DNA of 64,000 bases from contig DAOUEK010000017.1 in assembly GCA_034430425.1 (NCBI GenBank), positions 17,151-81,150 on the forward strand, read 5' to 3'. Below, piece by piece: positions 34,155 through 43,703 of the stretch (position 1 is its first letter; the number at the start of each line of letters is the position of its first letter). Position numbers and translations under genes: made by a program. The notes beneath the pieces were generated by a model, which did no database searches, was not told the DNA's origin, and worked only from the letters and a program-made list of their open reading frames with translations. Source of the DNA: WVZH01 sp034430425 (lineage in GTDB: Bacteria; Chloroflexota; Anaerolineae; Anaerolineales; E44-bin32).

Positions 34155-36323
34155 TTATTCCTCCGGTGTGCAGGGATCTCCGGGAAAGGCATCCTTTGGG
34201 CATGGAACCACACAGACTGGAGCAGTAGTTCCGTGTTGGGACACCATGCAGCCTTCCGGTTCGGGTTCGGTTAATTCGGGTGAGACGATCACAGGTTGAA
34301 TGGATACATCTCCTGTCACTTCCACTGTGTTGAGCGCCACCCAGCAGTGTCCGTAGGCGCTGGGATTAATGATCCAGAGCCAGGTGCTGTCCTCGTTGCG
34401 CCCGTCGACCTGGGCGGTTTCGCCTTCCAGCAGCGAACCGGTGATCTTATGGTCCGTGCTTGATCCTTCTCGACAGTTGGCGTTCATGATCGCCCTGGCT
34501 GTCGATGATCCATCATCATCAGGCTCAGGTTGTGATTCCTCTGGTTCGGCCCCGATCAACTCCTCTTCGAGTTCGAAGGCGCCGATGTCGCAATGTGTGC
34601 CCTGCGGACGGCTCACGCCGCGTTGATCTGTGGCAGGACAATCCCCGCCTCCCGCGCCGGCGTCTACCGCCGGACTGACGGGCATCAGGGCGTGAGTCCA
34701 GGTCGGCCCGCCATTGTTGGCCAATGGGTCGAGCAGCGGAGCCGTGCCGGGGATGTCGCTCAGGGTGAGATCGAGACTGCAGGTGTTATCGCTGTCCAGG
34801 TTGTGGCCTAGCGTGATGAAGTCGGCGCCGAAGCAATCCGCATCCGCATTATCGGCGATGATGCTGCTCAACATTCGAGTCACACCGATGTTGACGCTGG
34901 AAATGCCGTGGGATGTGTTGTTGGAGATGGTTACGAATTTAAGTGTCATCTCACCGTTGTTGGCGATGCCGGCACCTTCCGGAGCGGTATTCCCGCTGAT
35001 CGTGCTGTCGATAATCGTCAGGCTTCCACCGTCGGCGCCGGCGATGTAAATGCCGCCGCCTTTATCAACAGCCGTGTTTCCGGTGATGGTAGAGCCCTCG
35101 ATGACCATAGTAGCAACGGCATTGTTCTCCAAACCACCGCCCCACATGCTAGCTTCGTTCTCGGCGATCGTGGTGTCGTTGATCTGCATATTCCCGCGCA
35201 CGTTCCAAATCCCGGCGCCCTTGGGAGAGAGGTTGAGTGTTACCCTGCTTTGACGTAAGTCCATTGAGCCGTAATTGAAAATCCCGGTGGAGATATGTTC
35301 GCTGACCTCCACATCCGATAACGTCATGCTTCCGTAGTTAATCACACCAGAACCAAGATTCTGCAGGATTTGGGTTCCGGTTATATCGGCGCTGGATGTG
35401 GTATCCAGGTTGCAGATCCCGGCGTAATAATCCGGAGCGGCGTTATCCGACACGACACCCCCAGTAATTACAAGGACATCGAAATTGGTGATGCCGCCGC
35501 AATAGTCATACGAATTGGTGTTGTTGCGGTAGACATCCGTATCGGTCAGTGTCATCTGGCCCAGATTGTAGATACCACCTGCGTTGAAGTTATCCTGGAA
35601 GAGGCTGTCGTTGATTGTGGCGATTGCGCCTGTGTCGTTGTATAAACCGGCGCCAAGTTCTTCGGAGGTATTCATGGCGACTTCGCAGTTCGACATTATC
35701 AGGGTGTGCATGTTGTATATCCCGCCGCCATAGGCGTGATTCCCGACAGGCAGTTCGGCGGTATTGAAATTGAGCTCGACATTTTCGAGCATAAGCGTGC
35801 CGCGGTTGTGAATCCCGCCAGCGTTGAAGAGCCCAGGCCCGGGCACGGCTCCGATGGCGGTGTTGTGTGTCACTTTACTGTCGAAGAGCGACACTACGGC
35901 ACCATCGTTCACCAGAATCCCGCCTGTTGTCTTGCCGCTGCCGTTGAAAAGATGCAGGTTGTGAATGGCGAGGGTGATTCCCGGATCAACGTACATCACG
36001 GTGCGTGTCCCATCGCCGTCCAATTTTACGGCTCCAACGCCTTCGATGGTGAGATCTTTATCGACGACAGTCGCCACAGAAGGGTTCAAGGCGTCGGTTT
36101 CGATGTAATCTCCCGCCATGATAAAGATCGTATCCCCATCCACGGCTTTGTCGCTGGCAGCTTCCAGGGTGAGGCAGGCGGTTGCGGGCGTATGGCAATC
36201 GTTGCTGTCATTCCCGGTGGTGGCGACGTACCAGATGTGCGGATCGGGGCTCGGAATACAGGCGGCAAGCAACATCAAGACGAGCGCGGTGAATGAAAAA
36301 GTCAGTGTGCTTCGAATCTTCAT
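34155..36323 (-). CDS. choice-of-anchor/parallel beta-helix surface lipoprotein
   Basis: The 722-residue protein starts at the ATG 36323 with GGAGAG upstream. A lipoprotein signal ends LMLLAAC. The first segment YVATTGNDSNDC...LEAA begins a right-handed beta-helix (pectin-lyase fold) of many short repeats with Asn ladders, for example GGIYN, GAGLYN and GGGIYI, over about 450 residues. A choice-of-anchor-Q-like segment follows (NNGGPTWTHALMPVSPAVDAG, DQRGVSRPQG). The last 150 residues include an SH3-like region and Pro/Glu-rich stretches with several Cys. It is probably a large exposed adhesion or carbohydrate-binding protein. Confidence 0.8.
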   Translation of the reverse strand: MKIRSTLTFSFTALVLMLLAACIPSPDPHIWYVATTGNDSNDCHTPATACLTLEAASDKAVDGDTIFIMAGDYIETDALNPSVATVVDKDLTIEGVGAVKLDGDGTRTVMYVDPGITLAIHNLHLFNGSGKTTGGILVNDGAVVSLFDSKVTHNTAIGAVPGPGLFNAGGIHNRGTLMLENVELNFNTAELPVGNHAYGGGIYNMHTLIMSNCEVAMNTSEELGAGLYNDTGAIATINDSLFQDNFNAGGIYNLGQMTLTDTDVYRNNTNSYDYCGGITNFDVLVITGGVVSDNAAPDYYAGICNLDTTSSADITGTQILQNLGSGVINYGSMTLSDVEVSEHISTGIFNYGSMDLRQSRVTLNLSPKGAGIWNVRGNMQINDTTIAENEASMWGGGLENNAVATMVIEGSTITGNTAVDKGGGIYIAGADGGSLTIIDSTISGNTAPEGAGIANNGEMTLKFVTISNNTSHGISSVNIGVTRMLSSIIADNADADCFGADFITLGHNLDSDNTCSLDLTLSDIPGTAPLLDPLANNGGPTWTHALMPVSPAVDAGAGGGDCPATDQRGVSRPQGTHCDIGAFELEEELIGAEPEESQPEPDDDGSSTARAIMNANCREGSSTDHKITGSLLEGETAQVDGRNEDSTWLWIINPSAYGHCWVALNTVEVTGDVSIQPVIVSPELTEPEPEGCMVSQHGTTAPVCVVPCPKDAFPGDPCTPEE

Positions 36324-36535
36324 CGTATCTCTCCTCTGCATGGCTGGCTGCGTCGAAACGACGCTCGACATCGGTGTGGTCTTCTCACCTCATACTCTTG
36401 AACGCTTGAAGAGCTTGGTTTGTGACAGTTACTTTCAGCGTGTGGAAGTATGGGAAGTTCCTTCCCTTTCGATCCGCAACAATCCCATGTTGACTCTACG
36501 TTGGTGGGCGATGTGTTGTCAAGGCGGATTCTTGA

Positions 36536-36580
36536 CGAAAAAGGAACATTGGGATGCTGTTCAACGCATCCCAATGTTTT
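36536..36580. terminator. bidirectional-type terminator after the S41 protease gene
   Basis: Perfect 11-bp stem CATTGGGATGC (36547-36557) with GCATCCCAATG (36566-36576). On the minus strand it is followed by TTCCTTTTT, and on the plus strand by TTTT. It closes the minus-strand protease gene ending at 36605. Confidence 0.8.
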
Positions 36581-36604
36581 CATGACGATAAAAACTGTGG
36601 CTGT

Positions 36605-38608
36605 TTAGTAGCCCAGCAGGACATACATAGCGGTGTCGAGGAGGACATCTTCGTCATTCAGGTAAACGGCATCGAAGGTCTCCTGTGTGATGGGAACGGT
36701 TATATCCGGAACCACGCCAATGCCTTCAATGTGAATCTCGCCCTCGGCGTTGACTGCGCGCCCGATGGTGAAACGTATGCTCAGGTTTTCCGGCATGAGG
36801 AAATCTTCCACACTGCCACCCAGACCGGCGGTGGGATAATGCCCCACGATCGTCGCTCGGTCTGCGATGGTCATGTCGTATGAGAAGAACTCGCAGGCGC
36901 TTGCGCATCCCGGCCCTACGATGACGACGATATCGCCATCGTACCGCAGCTCCTCACGCGGCAGGAAGAATTGGTCTTCGTCGCCGGGGTCGGCGTAGAA
37001 ATCATCGATACTGTCATCGTAAAAACTGGTGTTCCCGATGACGTGTTCTTCCTCGAAGAAGTACGCGGCCATCTGATCAGCGAGATAACCGTTGCCACCG
37101 CCGTTGACGCGCATGTCGATGATCAATCCGGGAATGCTATACTCGTTCAACTCCTCTATCATTCGTTCCCAGAGCTGTATGGTGAGCAGCTCATTGTCGA
37201 GGAAACCGGTGATCTTGACATAGGCCAAGCCGCTGTCGAGAATCTCGTATTCTACCGGCAGTTCGAAGCCGGTAATGTCGGCGTAGGGCGAATTGGCGTA
37301 GAGACTTTCAAATTCCACCACGGTAGTTGGTGTAGCGACCTTTGCAGTTTCGGACGGGTTCGTATACGCAACCGTGACCCGTTCGTTGTCTGGAAATCGC
37401 AGCGCGAACAGGAGTTGCTCGAGTCTTTTCGTGTGCTCTGTACTGAAGGGCGACGACCAGGGTACGTTCGCGGAGATCACCTCGTCGATCGGTACACCAT
37501 CGAGGGCGGTGATCTCGGCACCGATTTGGATGCCGGCTTCGGCGGCCGGTCCGTCTTCGAGAATGTAATTCACCAGTACGCGTCCGTCGCTCAATTCTAC
37601 TGCTGCCATACCTAGTCCACCAATGATCTCGCGTTGAATCAGCGATCCAAGTACAGTGATGTCCATGCCGACGTGACCGTCCGGGATCGACCAGAGGAAG
37701 TCGCGCAGAGCGAGATAATACGCTTCTGTGTCTCCGGTTTCTTCGGCCGCTTCAAAGCGTGGTCGGAATTCCGATCGTAAGGCGTCCCAATCGATGCCCT
37801 TGTAATCGGTGAATGCGTATTCAGTGCGCATTTTCTCGAGCATTGCGTCGAAGGCTTCAGGGTAGGGGAGCGAAGAAAAATCGGAAAGGGCGATCGATTC
37901 CGGTTCGAGTAGATCGATGACGGCTTCCCTTGAGCGATCGAAGGTGAAGGGTTCTTGATCCATGTCGACTACAGTCCAGCCTTGTGGGACTTGTACGATG
38001 GGATCGTCGTCCGTGAAGAGCAAATCATCATCACCGAAGCCCGAGGGAAAACCCTGGTTGTCATCTGGGGCAAATATTACGTATTTGCCTCCATATACCT
38101 CCAGGTAGTGATCGCGATCGTCGTTGATGCGCGTCGAAGCGTATGCGGAAGACCATCCGCCGCCGGATTGATCTCGCCGTTCGAGATAGGCGTCGCCCCA
38201 GGTGTTGGTCCAGTAGGCGACGGCGAAAATCATCACCCCATCGTCTGCTTTACCGTCGTTGTCCACATCCCGCTGCGTGCCGCGCGGCATGAGTGGCAGG
38301 GTGAGATTGTAGCTGAAGGGGGATTCGTAGAAATCTGAAGTGATCTGCCCCAAAACCTGGGATTCGACAGGGAATATAAAATCCCGTTCCCGCTCGACGA
38401 AACCGGCCTGGTCTTCGAGAATCACGATCGGCTCGGCGACTCCGAGTGTGAAGAACGGGTTGGTGTATGCGACTTCACCTGTGATGTATACCGGTCCACC
38501 CTCGTCGTTGACGATTTTGGCAGGAGGAACCTGATCGGTTTTGCAGCTTGTAAGCAGCATCACCAATAATGTGAACAGGACAAACCAGATCGCGTGTTTG
38601 GTTTTCAT
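36605..38608 (-). CDS. S41-family peptidase lipoprotein
   Basis: The 667-residue protein has a lipoprotein signal (FTLLVMLLTSC). An N-terminal beta-rich region of about 230 residues precedes a tricorn/Ctp-like core. A PDZ-like segment is visible around LGMAAVELSDGRVLVNYILEDGPAAEAGIQIGAEI. The S41 catalytic domain has LIIDMRVNGGGNGYLADQMA and the nucleophile Ser in VGPGCASACEFF (near residue 570). Such enzymes cleave C-terminal ends of secreted or unfolded proteins. It is transcribed alone, with a terminator right after. Confidence 0.85.
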   Translation of the reverse strand: MKTKHAIWFVLFTLLVMLLTSCKTDQVPPAKIVNDEGGPVYITGEVAYTNPFFTLGVAEPIVILEDQAGFVERERDFIFPVESQVLGQITSDFYESPFSYNLTLPLMPRGTQRDVDNDGKADDGVMIFAVAYWTNTWGDAYLERRDQSGGGWSSAYASTRINDDRDHYLEVYGGKYVIFAPDDNQGFPSGFGDDDLLFTDDDPIVQVPQGWTVVDMDQEPFTFDRSREAVIDLLEPESIALSDFSSLPYPEAFDAMLEKMRTEYAFTDYKGIDWDALRSEFRPRFEAAEETGDTEAYYLALRDFLWSIPDGHVGMDITVLGSLIQREIIGGLGMAAVELSDGRVLVNYILEDGPAAEAGIQIGAEITALDGVPIDEVISANVPWSSPFSTEHTKRLEQLLFALRFPDNERVTVAYTNPSETAKVATPTTVVEFESLYANSPYADITGFELPVEYEILDSGLAYVKITGFLDNELLTIQLWERMIEELNEYSIPGLIIDMRVNGGGNGYLADQMAAYFFEEEHVIGNTSFYDDSIDDFYADPGDEDQFFLPREELRYDGDIVVIVGPGCASACEFFSYDMTIADRATIVGHYPTAGLGGSVEDFLMPENLSIRFTIGRAVNAEGEIHIEGIGVVPDITVPITQETFDAVYLNDEDVLLDTAMYVLLGY

Positions 38609-38903
38609 TGCAGATCTCCTTTTTTGATCATGCGAGGCAAGTGATAGCAGCTCTCGTTGGATGGATCGTGTAATTTTGTATTCTCAAGCATAGAAACGGA
38701 TTCTCTTGTAACAGTTTTGCATTGTACCAAACTTCGAATCTTGAAAATAGAATATTACCAATGTATTTTCGTTACTTTTTACACACCGTACGATCTTCTT
38801 GGGTGTAGATGATCTACTTGGTACTTTTTTGGGGATGGATCGATTTCCCAATCGGAGCAGGCTTCTGCTTCGAGCACCGTATGCAATGGTGGATTTGAGG
38901 GAA
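38609..38903. other. intergenic stretch, nothing identified
   Basis: About 295 AT-richer bases separate the S41 protease start from the MoeB/ThiF end (both minus strand). I see no convincing gene, repeat or terminator. It presumably holds the protease promoter near 38640-38700. Confidence 0.4.
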
Positions 38904-39680
38904 CTAACCGCAGATCTCGCAGCGCGGGTTTTTATTCACACGAATATCTTCGAAACGCATTGCGAGACAATCGAAAATCAGTAAGCGGCCAATGAGCGAA
39001 TCGCCGATCTCAAGGATGACTTTCAATGTCTCGGTCGCCTGGATCATCCCGATCACGCCCGGGACAACTCCAAAGATACCGTCTTCAGCAGCGTTCGGCA
39101 TTAAATCCGCAGGCGGTGGAGCAGGAAAGATGCAGCGGTAGCAGGGTCCACGGTCGCTCCAGAAGACACTCGCCTGACCTTCAAACCGGAAGACCGATCC
39201 ATAGATGTGGGGTTTGCCGCTGCGCACACATACATCGTTCAGCAGGTATCGGGTGGGGAAGTTATCACTGGCATCGACGATTACGTCGTACGGTTGGGCG
39301 ATTGTCTCAGCATTATCCTCGCTGAATGCTTGTGCATGGATATCTACCTGGACATTGGGATTGATGTCCAGCAAACGTGCTCTTGCAGATTCGACTTTTC
39401 GGTTCCCCAGGTTCGAGGTGCCATGTAAGATCTGGCGGTGGAGGTTGCTCAGTTCGACTTCGTCGGGATCGATCAAGCCGATACGGCCTACACCGGCGGC
39501 GGCAAGATACATGGATACAGGCGATCCCAATCCGCCTGTACCGATGATGAGTACCGCAGCCGCCTTAATATTCTGCTGCCCAGATCGGCCTACTTCCTGG
39601 AGCAGCAAGTGACGCGAATAGCGCTGGATTTCATCTCGAGAGAGTTCTGAATATCCCCGGTTTTTATGTGAGTCAGGCAT
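38904..39680 (-). CDS. MoeB/ThiF-type adenylyltransferase (E1-like)
   Basis: The 258-residue protein has the nucleotide loop GTGGLGS (47-53), DPDEVELSNLHRQILH, the adenylation Asp region (DASDNFPTRYLLND) and two zinc-binding CxxC pairs (CYRCIF and CEICG). This is the MoeB/ThiF/HesA family, which adenylates the C-terminal Gly-Gly of a ubiquitin-like sulfur carrier (MoaD, ThiS or similar). With no moa, thi or sulfur-carrier gene nearby, the partner cannot be chosen. GAGGTG lies upstream of the start. Confidence 0.88.
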   Translation of the reverse strand: MPDSHKNRGYSELSRDEIQRYSRHLLLQEVGRSGQQNIKAAAVLIIGTGGLGSPVSMYLAAAGVGRIGLIDPDEVELSNLHRQILHGTSNLGNRKVESARARLLDINPNVQVDIHAQAFSEDNAETIAQPYDVIVDASDNFPTRYLLNDVCVRSGKPHIYGSVFRFEGQASVFWSDRGPCYRCIFPAPPPADLMPNAAEDGIFGVVPGVIGMIQATETLKVILEIGDSLIGRLLIFDCLAMRFEDIRVNKNPRCEICG

Positions 39681-39877
39681 GGTTTCACCTCAGGCTTATT
39701 TATAACCCTTCCGGGGAGACATGCAAATCGCTGCTTGTTTGGTTCGGATTTTGCATCGTGTTGTATTGGAGAGTGACCCTTGATCGCTGATTCCTTCATA
39801 TCGCATCTTCCACTGATTGGTTCGCAGGAGTATCGCCAAGGATAGTTTCCGCAAGTTTGAACATGTATATGAAGCGC

Positions 39878-39906
39878 TTGCGGAGAGGAACTCTCCCGAG
39901 TAGGAT
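39878..39906 (+). promoter_or_regulatory. promoter of the amidase-YkuD pair
   Basis: TTGCGG (39878-39883), 17-base spacer, TAGGAT (39901-39906). The predicted start lies only about five bases before the amidase ATG. Confidence 0.5.
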
Positions 39907-39917
39907 AGTAGACCATT

Positions 39918-40739
39918 ATGTCGCAACGTCGTATTCTCCATACGCAGTCTCCGCCTCTCGAGCCGATAACGAGTCGAGTGATGCGGCATCTTGCGGTAAC
40001 GTTTCTTGTGGCTGCAGGTTTGGCTACGGTTTTTACCGCATGGACTCCGGCCAGCCTCAACCCGGAAGAACTCGCCGGCCAGTTGGCTGCGGCTTTGGAG
40101 GATGAATCAGAAAAACCTCCCGCTTTGAACGCCTCGGGTGGGTTGGTGTCGGAGGATGGAAGACTTCGCATCGGGATTGTGGCCGGCCACTCTGGATTGT
40201 TCCCGGATACCGGCGCGCCTGATCCCGGCTCGATTTGTGAGGACGGTCTCACCGAAGCTGAAGTAAATGCGGAGATTGCTTATCTGACAGTCAAGTATCT
40301 GGAAGCGGCTGGCATGCAGGTGGACCTTCTCGAGGAGTGGGATCCACGTTTGCAAGATTATCGAGCTGTTGCGTTAGTTTCGATCCATGCCGATTCCTGT
40401 CTGCCGATCAATGAGTATGCGACCGGATACAAAGTGGCTGCCGCAGTTGACACGGTGATTCAAGATAAAGCACAGCGTTTGGTGGCTTGTATCATCGACC
40501 GCTATGGGGATGCAACGGACTTGTATTATCATTCGGGAAGCATCACCCGAGACATGACGGAGTATCATACCTTCCAGGAAATTCATACGCAGACACCGGC
40601 CGTGATAATCGAGACCGGTTTTCTCTACCTCGATCGAGATTTCCTCACAGGCAGTCCGGACCTCGCCGCCCGTGGTATCGCCGACGGGATTCTGTGTTAC
40701 GTGAACAATGAGCCCATCGATCTAAGCAGCGAGAATTAG
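39918..40739 (+). CDS. N-acetylmuramoyl-L-alanine amidase (Amidase_3)
   Basis: The 273-residue protein has an N-terminal membrane anchor (about 22-42). The zinc ligands of Amidase_3 are visible: His in IVAGHSG (about H91), Glu in GLTEAEVN (about E113) and His in VSIHADSC. The catalytic Glu is in AVIIETGFL. It cuts the bond between MurNAc and the stem peptide. It is immediately followed (two bases) by the YkuD transpeptidase, so the two form a cell-wall remodelling operon. The mature domain is short and lacks extra wall-binding repeats. Confidence 0.85.
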   Translation: MSQRRILHTQSPPLEPITSRVMRHLAVTFLVAAGLATVFTAWTPASLNPEELAGQLAAALEDESEKPPALNASGGLVSEDGRLRIGIVAGHSGLFPDTGAPDPGSICEDGLTEAEVNAEIAYLTVKYLEAAGMQVDLLEEWDPRLQDYRAVALVSIHADSCLPINEYATGYKVAAAVDTVIQDKAQRLVACIIDRYGDATDLYYHSGSITRDMTEYHTFQEIHTQTPAVIIETGFLYLDRDFLTGSPDLAARGIADGILCYVNNEPIDLSSEN

Positions 40740-40741
40740 CC

Positions 40742-41731
40742 ATGGAGACAGAACCGGGTTTTCCCGGAATGAATGCTGCAGATCACATCTCGCTGCTTCA
40801 GGAAGCGAGGAATGCTTTCGCGGAGGACGATCACGAAAGAGCGCGGCGGTTGTGTCGGCGTGCGATCCGGCTGGCACCAAAGGATGAATTGCCCTGGGTT
40901 TTGATGGCTAAATATGCTTTACCCCGGAAGGGGTTGGAATATCTGGCGCGTGCGTTGGAGATCAATCCCAGGAGTCGCGTTGCGCGAAAAATGATCCGGG
41001 AATTGGTCCGTCGTATGCCCGCCGGCGAACGCCAGGAGGCGATCGAGGAAATAACACTGCCCGAATCATTGGCGCATGAGCTTCTTCCCTCGGATGCGTT
41101 GACAATACGGCGTTTGCTTTCATCCCGCTTCATACTCGCAGCCCTGGTGGTTGTGGTGGCGGCCGCGATTTGGCTGGGGGGCCAGCCGGTCGATGCACTG
41201 CAGCCACAAATGTCTTCGGCCGGTATTGTCAAGGCCACCCTGACACCAACACATACACTGACCCCAACACCAACCCTGACGCCCACACCGACTCTAACAC
41301 CCACACCAACGTTGACTCCCACCCCGCGACCTGCAGCATCTTCCCATTACACCACCAATCCGGCAGATCTTGCCGATGAAGGACGATGGATCGATGTCGA
41401 TCTTTCCGCGCAGCGCGTTACCGCCTATGAAGGGGCGACGGCAGTGAAATCGTTTCTTGTCTCGACCGGCACACGCGCCCATCCCACGGTTACCGGTCAG
41501 TATCGAATTTACCGAAAGTATGTCTCCGCACCGATGTCGGGTCCGGGATATTACCTGCCCGGCGTGCCGTATACGATGTATTTTTACAAAGGCTATGCAC
41601 TGCATGGGACCTACTGGCATAGCAATTTCGGAACACCGATGAGTCACGGCTGCGTCAATCTGTATACACCGGATGCCGAATGGTTATATAACTTCGCTTC
41701 GATCGGCACGCTGGTCAACGTTCATCCGTAG
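40742..41731 (+). CDS. membrane-anchored L,D-transpeptidase (YkuD)
   Basis: The 329-residue protein has an N-terminal cytoplasmic TPR-like region (ARRLCRRAIRLAPKDELPW...YLARALEINPRSRVARKM), one membrane helix (about 130-148), a perfectly periodic Thr-Pro linker (TLTPTPTLTPTPTLTPTP) and a C-terminal YkuD domain. The catalytic motif is HGTYWHSNFG...SHGCVNLY, with active-site Cys and upstream His. It would cross-link peptidoglycan stems with L,D bonds or attach proteins. Having a cytoplasmic TPR on the same chain is unusual. Confidence 0.85.
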   Translation: METEPGFPGMNAADHISLLQEARNAFAEDDHERARRLCRRAIRLAPKDELPWVLMAKYALPRKGLEYLARALEINPRSRVARKMIRELVRRMPAGERQEAIEEITLPESLAHELLPSDALTIRRLLSSRFILAALVVVVAAAIWLGGQPVDALQPQMSSAGIVKATLTPTHTLTPTPTLTPTPTLTPTPTLTPTPRPAASSHYTTNPADLADEGRWIDVDLSAQRVTAYEGATAVKSFLVSTGTRAHPTVTGQYRIYRKYVSAPMSGPGYYLPGVPYTMYFYKGYALHGTYWHSNFGTPMSHGCVNLYTPDAEWLYNFASIGTLVNVHP

Positions 41732-41878
41732 GTAATCTGGAATCAAAATTTCCATGATTACTTTCTTGGTCTGTTGGGGAGATCCAAAAATGGATTATTG
41801 TAAAGTTTTACCAGCTTTAATTTACCCCCAGATTTGGTAATATTAACTCGTCCGTATTTGTCTGAATGGAGTATTTTC

Positions 41879-42238
41879 ATGCCAGAATTGACCCTTGAAG
41901 GGCACGGCACCTTTGAGGTAAAAAAGGGCACCCGCTTGGTCCGTGCGATCGAAGACTGTGGTGTTGATATCCTGCATCGATGCGGTGGGTACGCAAAGTG
42001 TACGACCTGCCGTGTGGTGTTCCTTGAAGGAGAACCCCAGAATCGCACGCTTGCGGAGCGGGACAAGCTAAAAGAAAAAGGTGAGAGTGGGATCCGGCTT
42101 TCCTGCCAGTGTCTCGTCGAGAATGACATGACGGTGCGTGTGTTGAATACTTTGAAGAGTACGGGGCTCGATAGCCCCGGTGATCCGCCGGAGGCGCAGA
42201 TCACCCCCGAACCGGAATGGGTCTCACTTTCGGAGTAA
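41879..42238 (+). CDS. [2Fe-2S] ferredoxin
   Basis: The 119-residue protein starts at the ATG 41879, which has GGAG upstream; an earlier in-frame start adds no conserved sequence. The plant-type cluster motif is HRCGGYAKCTTC with a fourth Cys in LSCQC. It is a soluble electron carrier. The gene is followed six bases later by a conserved-looking small gene, suggesting a shared transcript. Confidence 0.85.
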   Translation: MPELTLEGHGTFEVKKGTRLVRAIEDCGVDILHRCGGYAKCTTCRVVFLEGEPQNRTLAERDKLKEKGESGIRLSCQCLVENDMTVRVLNTLKSTGLDSPGDPPEAQITPEPEWVSLSE

Positions 42239-42244
42239 GGAATC

Positions 42245-42673
42245 GTGGTTCGCAGAGCGTTGTTTCAGGGACTTGTCATCGACGAAAAAGATCATCCCGT
42301 TGAGGTCGATATCGTGGGCGGTGAGGCGTACTACATCGTCGATGATGATGGTTTCCGGCGCCATATCGAATGTGAATACGTTGACCGCCAGGTCCTCGAA
42401 CATTTCCAGGAAATGATACGCGGTCATGAAGACTTGGTTACAACGGGCACGATGGAGATGCTCGGTCAGGATGATATTTTCACGAAAGCCATGATCGAGA
42501 ACCAGCTCAAGAATATAGATACGCAATTCGATGCCATGCTTCAGCAGGGTTTACCGGAAGAGGCTCGGGCATATCTGGGAATGCTTGGGTTCCGTGTGGT
42601 GATCGATATGCGTGGTGACGTTATTCGAGTCGATCAGCCGGAAGGGTCCGATTCAGATGAGCCCTATGATTGA
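42245..42673 (+). CDS. conserved hypothetical acidic protein
   Basis: The 142-residue product starts with GTG at 42245 (AAGGA just upstream) and follows the ferredoxin after six bases. It is acidic, without signal or membrane segments. The N-terminal half looks like a small beta domain (VVRRALFQGLVIDEKDHPVEV in part), and the second half is helical. I recognise no family. It may be a partner of the ferredoxin. Confidence 0.6.
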   Translation: MVRRALFQGLVIDEKDHPVEVDIVGGEAYYIVDDDGFRRHIECEYVDRQVLEHFQEMIRGHEDLVTTGTMEMLGQDDIFTKAMIENQLKNIDTQFDAMLQQGLPEEARAYLGMLGFRVVIDMRGDVIRVDQPEGSDSDEPYD

Positions 42674-42772
42674 TGTCTGGCGGTTGATTGCCTGGTGGAA
42701 TGGTCTTCGTGATTCGTCTCTTGTGTGATCACATCGGATGTGAATCGTCTTCGCTGGAGATGGCCTCTCGGT

Positions 42773-42778
42773 TATAAT
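42773..42778 (+). promoter_or_regulatory. -10 box of the thioredoxin-TPR gene
   Basis: Perfect TATAAT, with a poor -35 (TTCGCT at 42750-42755, spacer 17). The start codon is 37 bases downstream and has a GGAG site. Confidence 0.5.
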
Positions 42779-42814
42779 CCTATACGCCAATTCATTTTGT
42801 AACTGGAGTTCGTT

Positions 42815-43651
42815 GTGAGTCTATCCGCGTATATTCTCGATGTGACTGAGGGAACTTTTGAGAGCGATGTACTTATGCGTTCTCATGAAATCCCTGTTAT
42901 CGTGGATTTTTGGGCTGAATGGTGTGCGCCTTGTAAATCTCTCGGTCCCTTTTTGGAACGTCTGGCGATCGAATGGGGCGGCTCATTCCTGTTGGCCAAG
43001 GTCGATGTCGACGAGAACCCCAGTTTGGCCATTCGCTACGGCGTGCAAGGCATTCCGGCCGTCAAGGCGATCCGTAATGGGGATGTTTTCGCGGAATTTG
43101 TAGGCGCACAACCCGAATCGATTGTGAGAAGATTCGTTCAGAATCTGGTTCCCAGTGAGGCGGAAAATGCCGTCGCTGAAGCAAAATCCCTGCTGGCGAC
43201 TCGACATTGGTCAGAGGCTGAGGCGGCATTTCGTGAGGTACTTGCGCAGGATGATTGCAACGCGGCGGCTGCGCTTGGCCTGGTGAAAAGCCTGCTTATG
43301 CAGGGAATGGGAAAGGAAGCCGTCGATATCCTCGGCAATTTCCCCCCCGGAAACGAGTGGTCGGTTGCCGAGAGTTTGAAGCCTCTGGCGCTTATGCTTG
43401 CCGAAGTGGAAGGAAGCAGCACCGTTGCAGAGGAAGATGCGCTCAATGCACAACTATATCGAGCAGTAAAGTTAATTGCACGTGGTAACCTGCCCGCCGC
43501 GCTGGATGGCCTGCTGGATATCTTGCGCGAGGATAAAAACTATCGTGGCGGCCTTCCCAAGCAGATCATGCTGGCACTTTTCGCATTGCTGGGGGATCAA
43601 GATCCATTGACGCGAGAGTATCGAGAAGAGCTCGCTTCCGTCCTGTTCTAG
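42815..43651 (+). CDS. CnoX/YbbN-like thioredoxin-TPR co-chaperone
   Basis: The 278-residue protein starts with GTG at 42815. Residues 1-110 are a thioredoxin fold with an intact WCAPC (C37, C40), the cis-Pro loop GIPAVKAI and typical core strands. The rest is made of TPR-like helices (AEAAFREVLAQDDCNAAAALGLVKSLL) and the YbbN-type C-terminal repeat (AVKLIARGNLPAALDGLLDIL...ALFALLGDQDPLTREYRE). Family members protect and hand proteins to chaperones under oxidative stress; E. coli CnoX lacks the redox Cys pair, but this one keeps it. Confidence 0.85.
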   Translation: MSLSAYILDVTEGTFESDVLMRSHEIPVIVDFWAEWCAPCKSLGPFLERLAIEWGGSFLLAKVDVDENPSLAIRYGVQGIPAVKAIRNGDVFAEFVGAQPESIVRRFVQNLVPSEAENAVAEAKSLLATRHWSEAEAAFREVLAQDDCNAAAALGLVKSLLMQGMGKEAVDILGNFPPGNEWSVAESLKPLALMLAEVEGSSTVAEEDALNAQLYRAVKLIARGNLPAALDGLLDILREDKNYRGGLPKQIMLALFALLGDQDPLTREYREELASVLF

Positions 43652-43703
43652 CCTTCATCCTGAAAATCAACTTCTCCGATAGCGCCTGGTTATCACGTAG
43701 AAG

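Noticed and set aside
41220..41335. Possible CRISPR array or minisatellite
   Set aside because: The repeated ACACC-type units are coding for the Thr-Pro linker of the YkuD protein.
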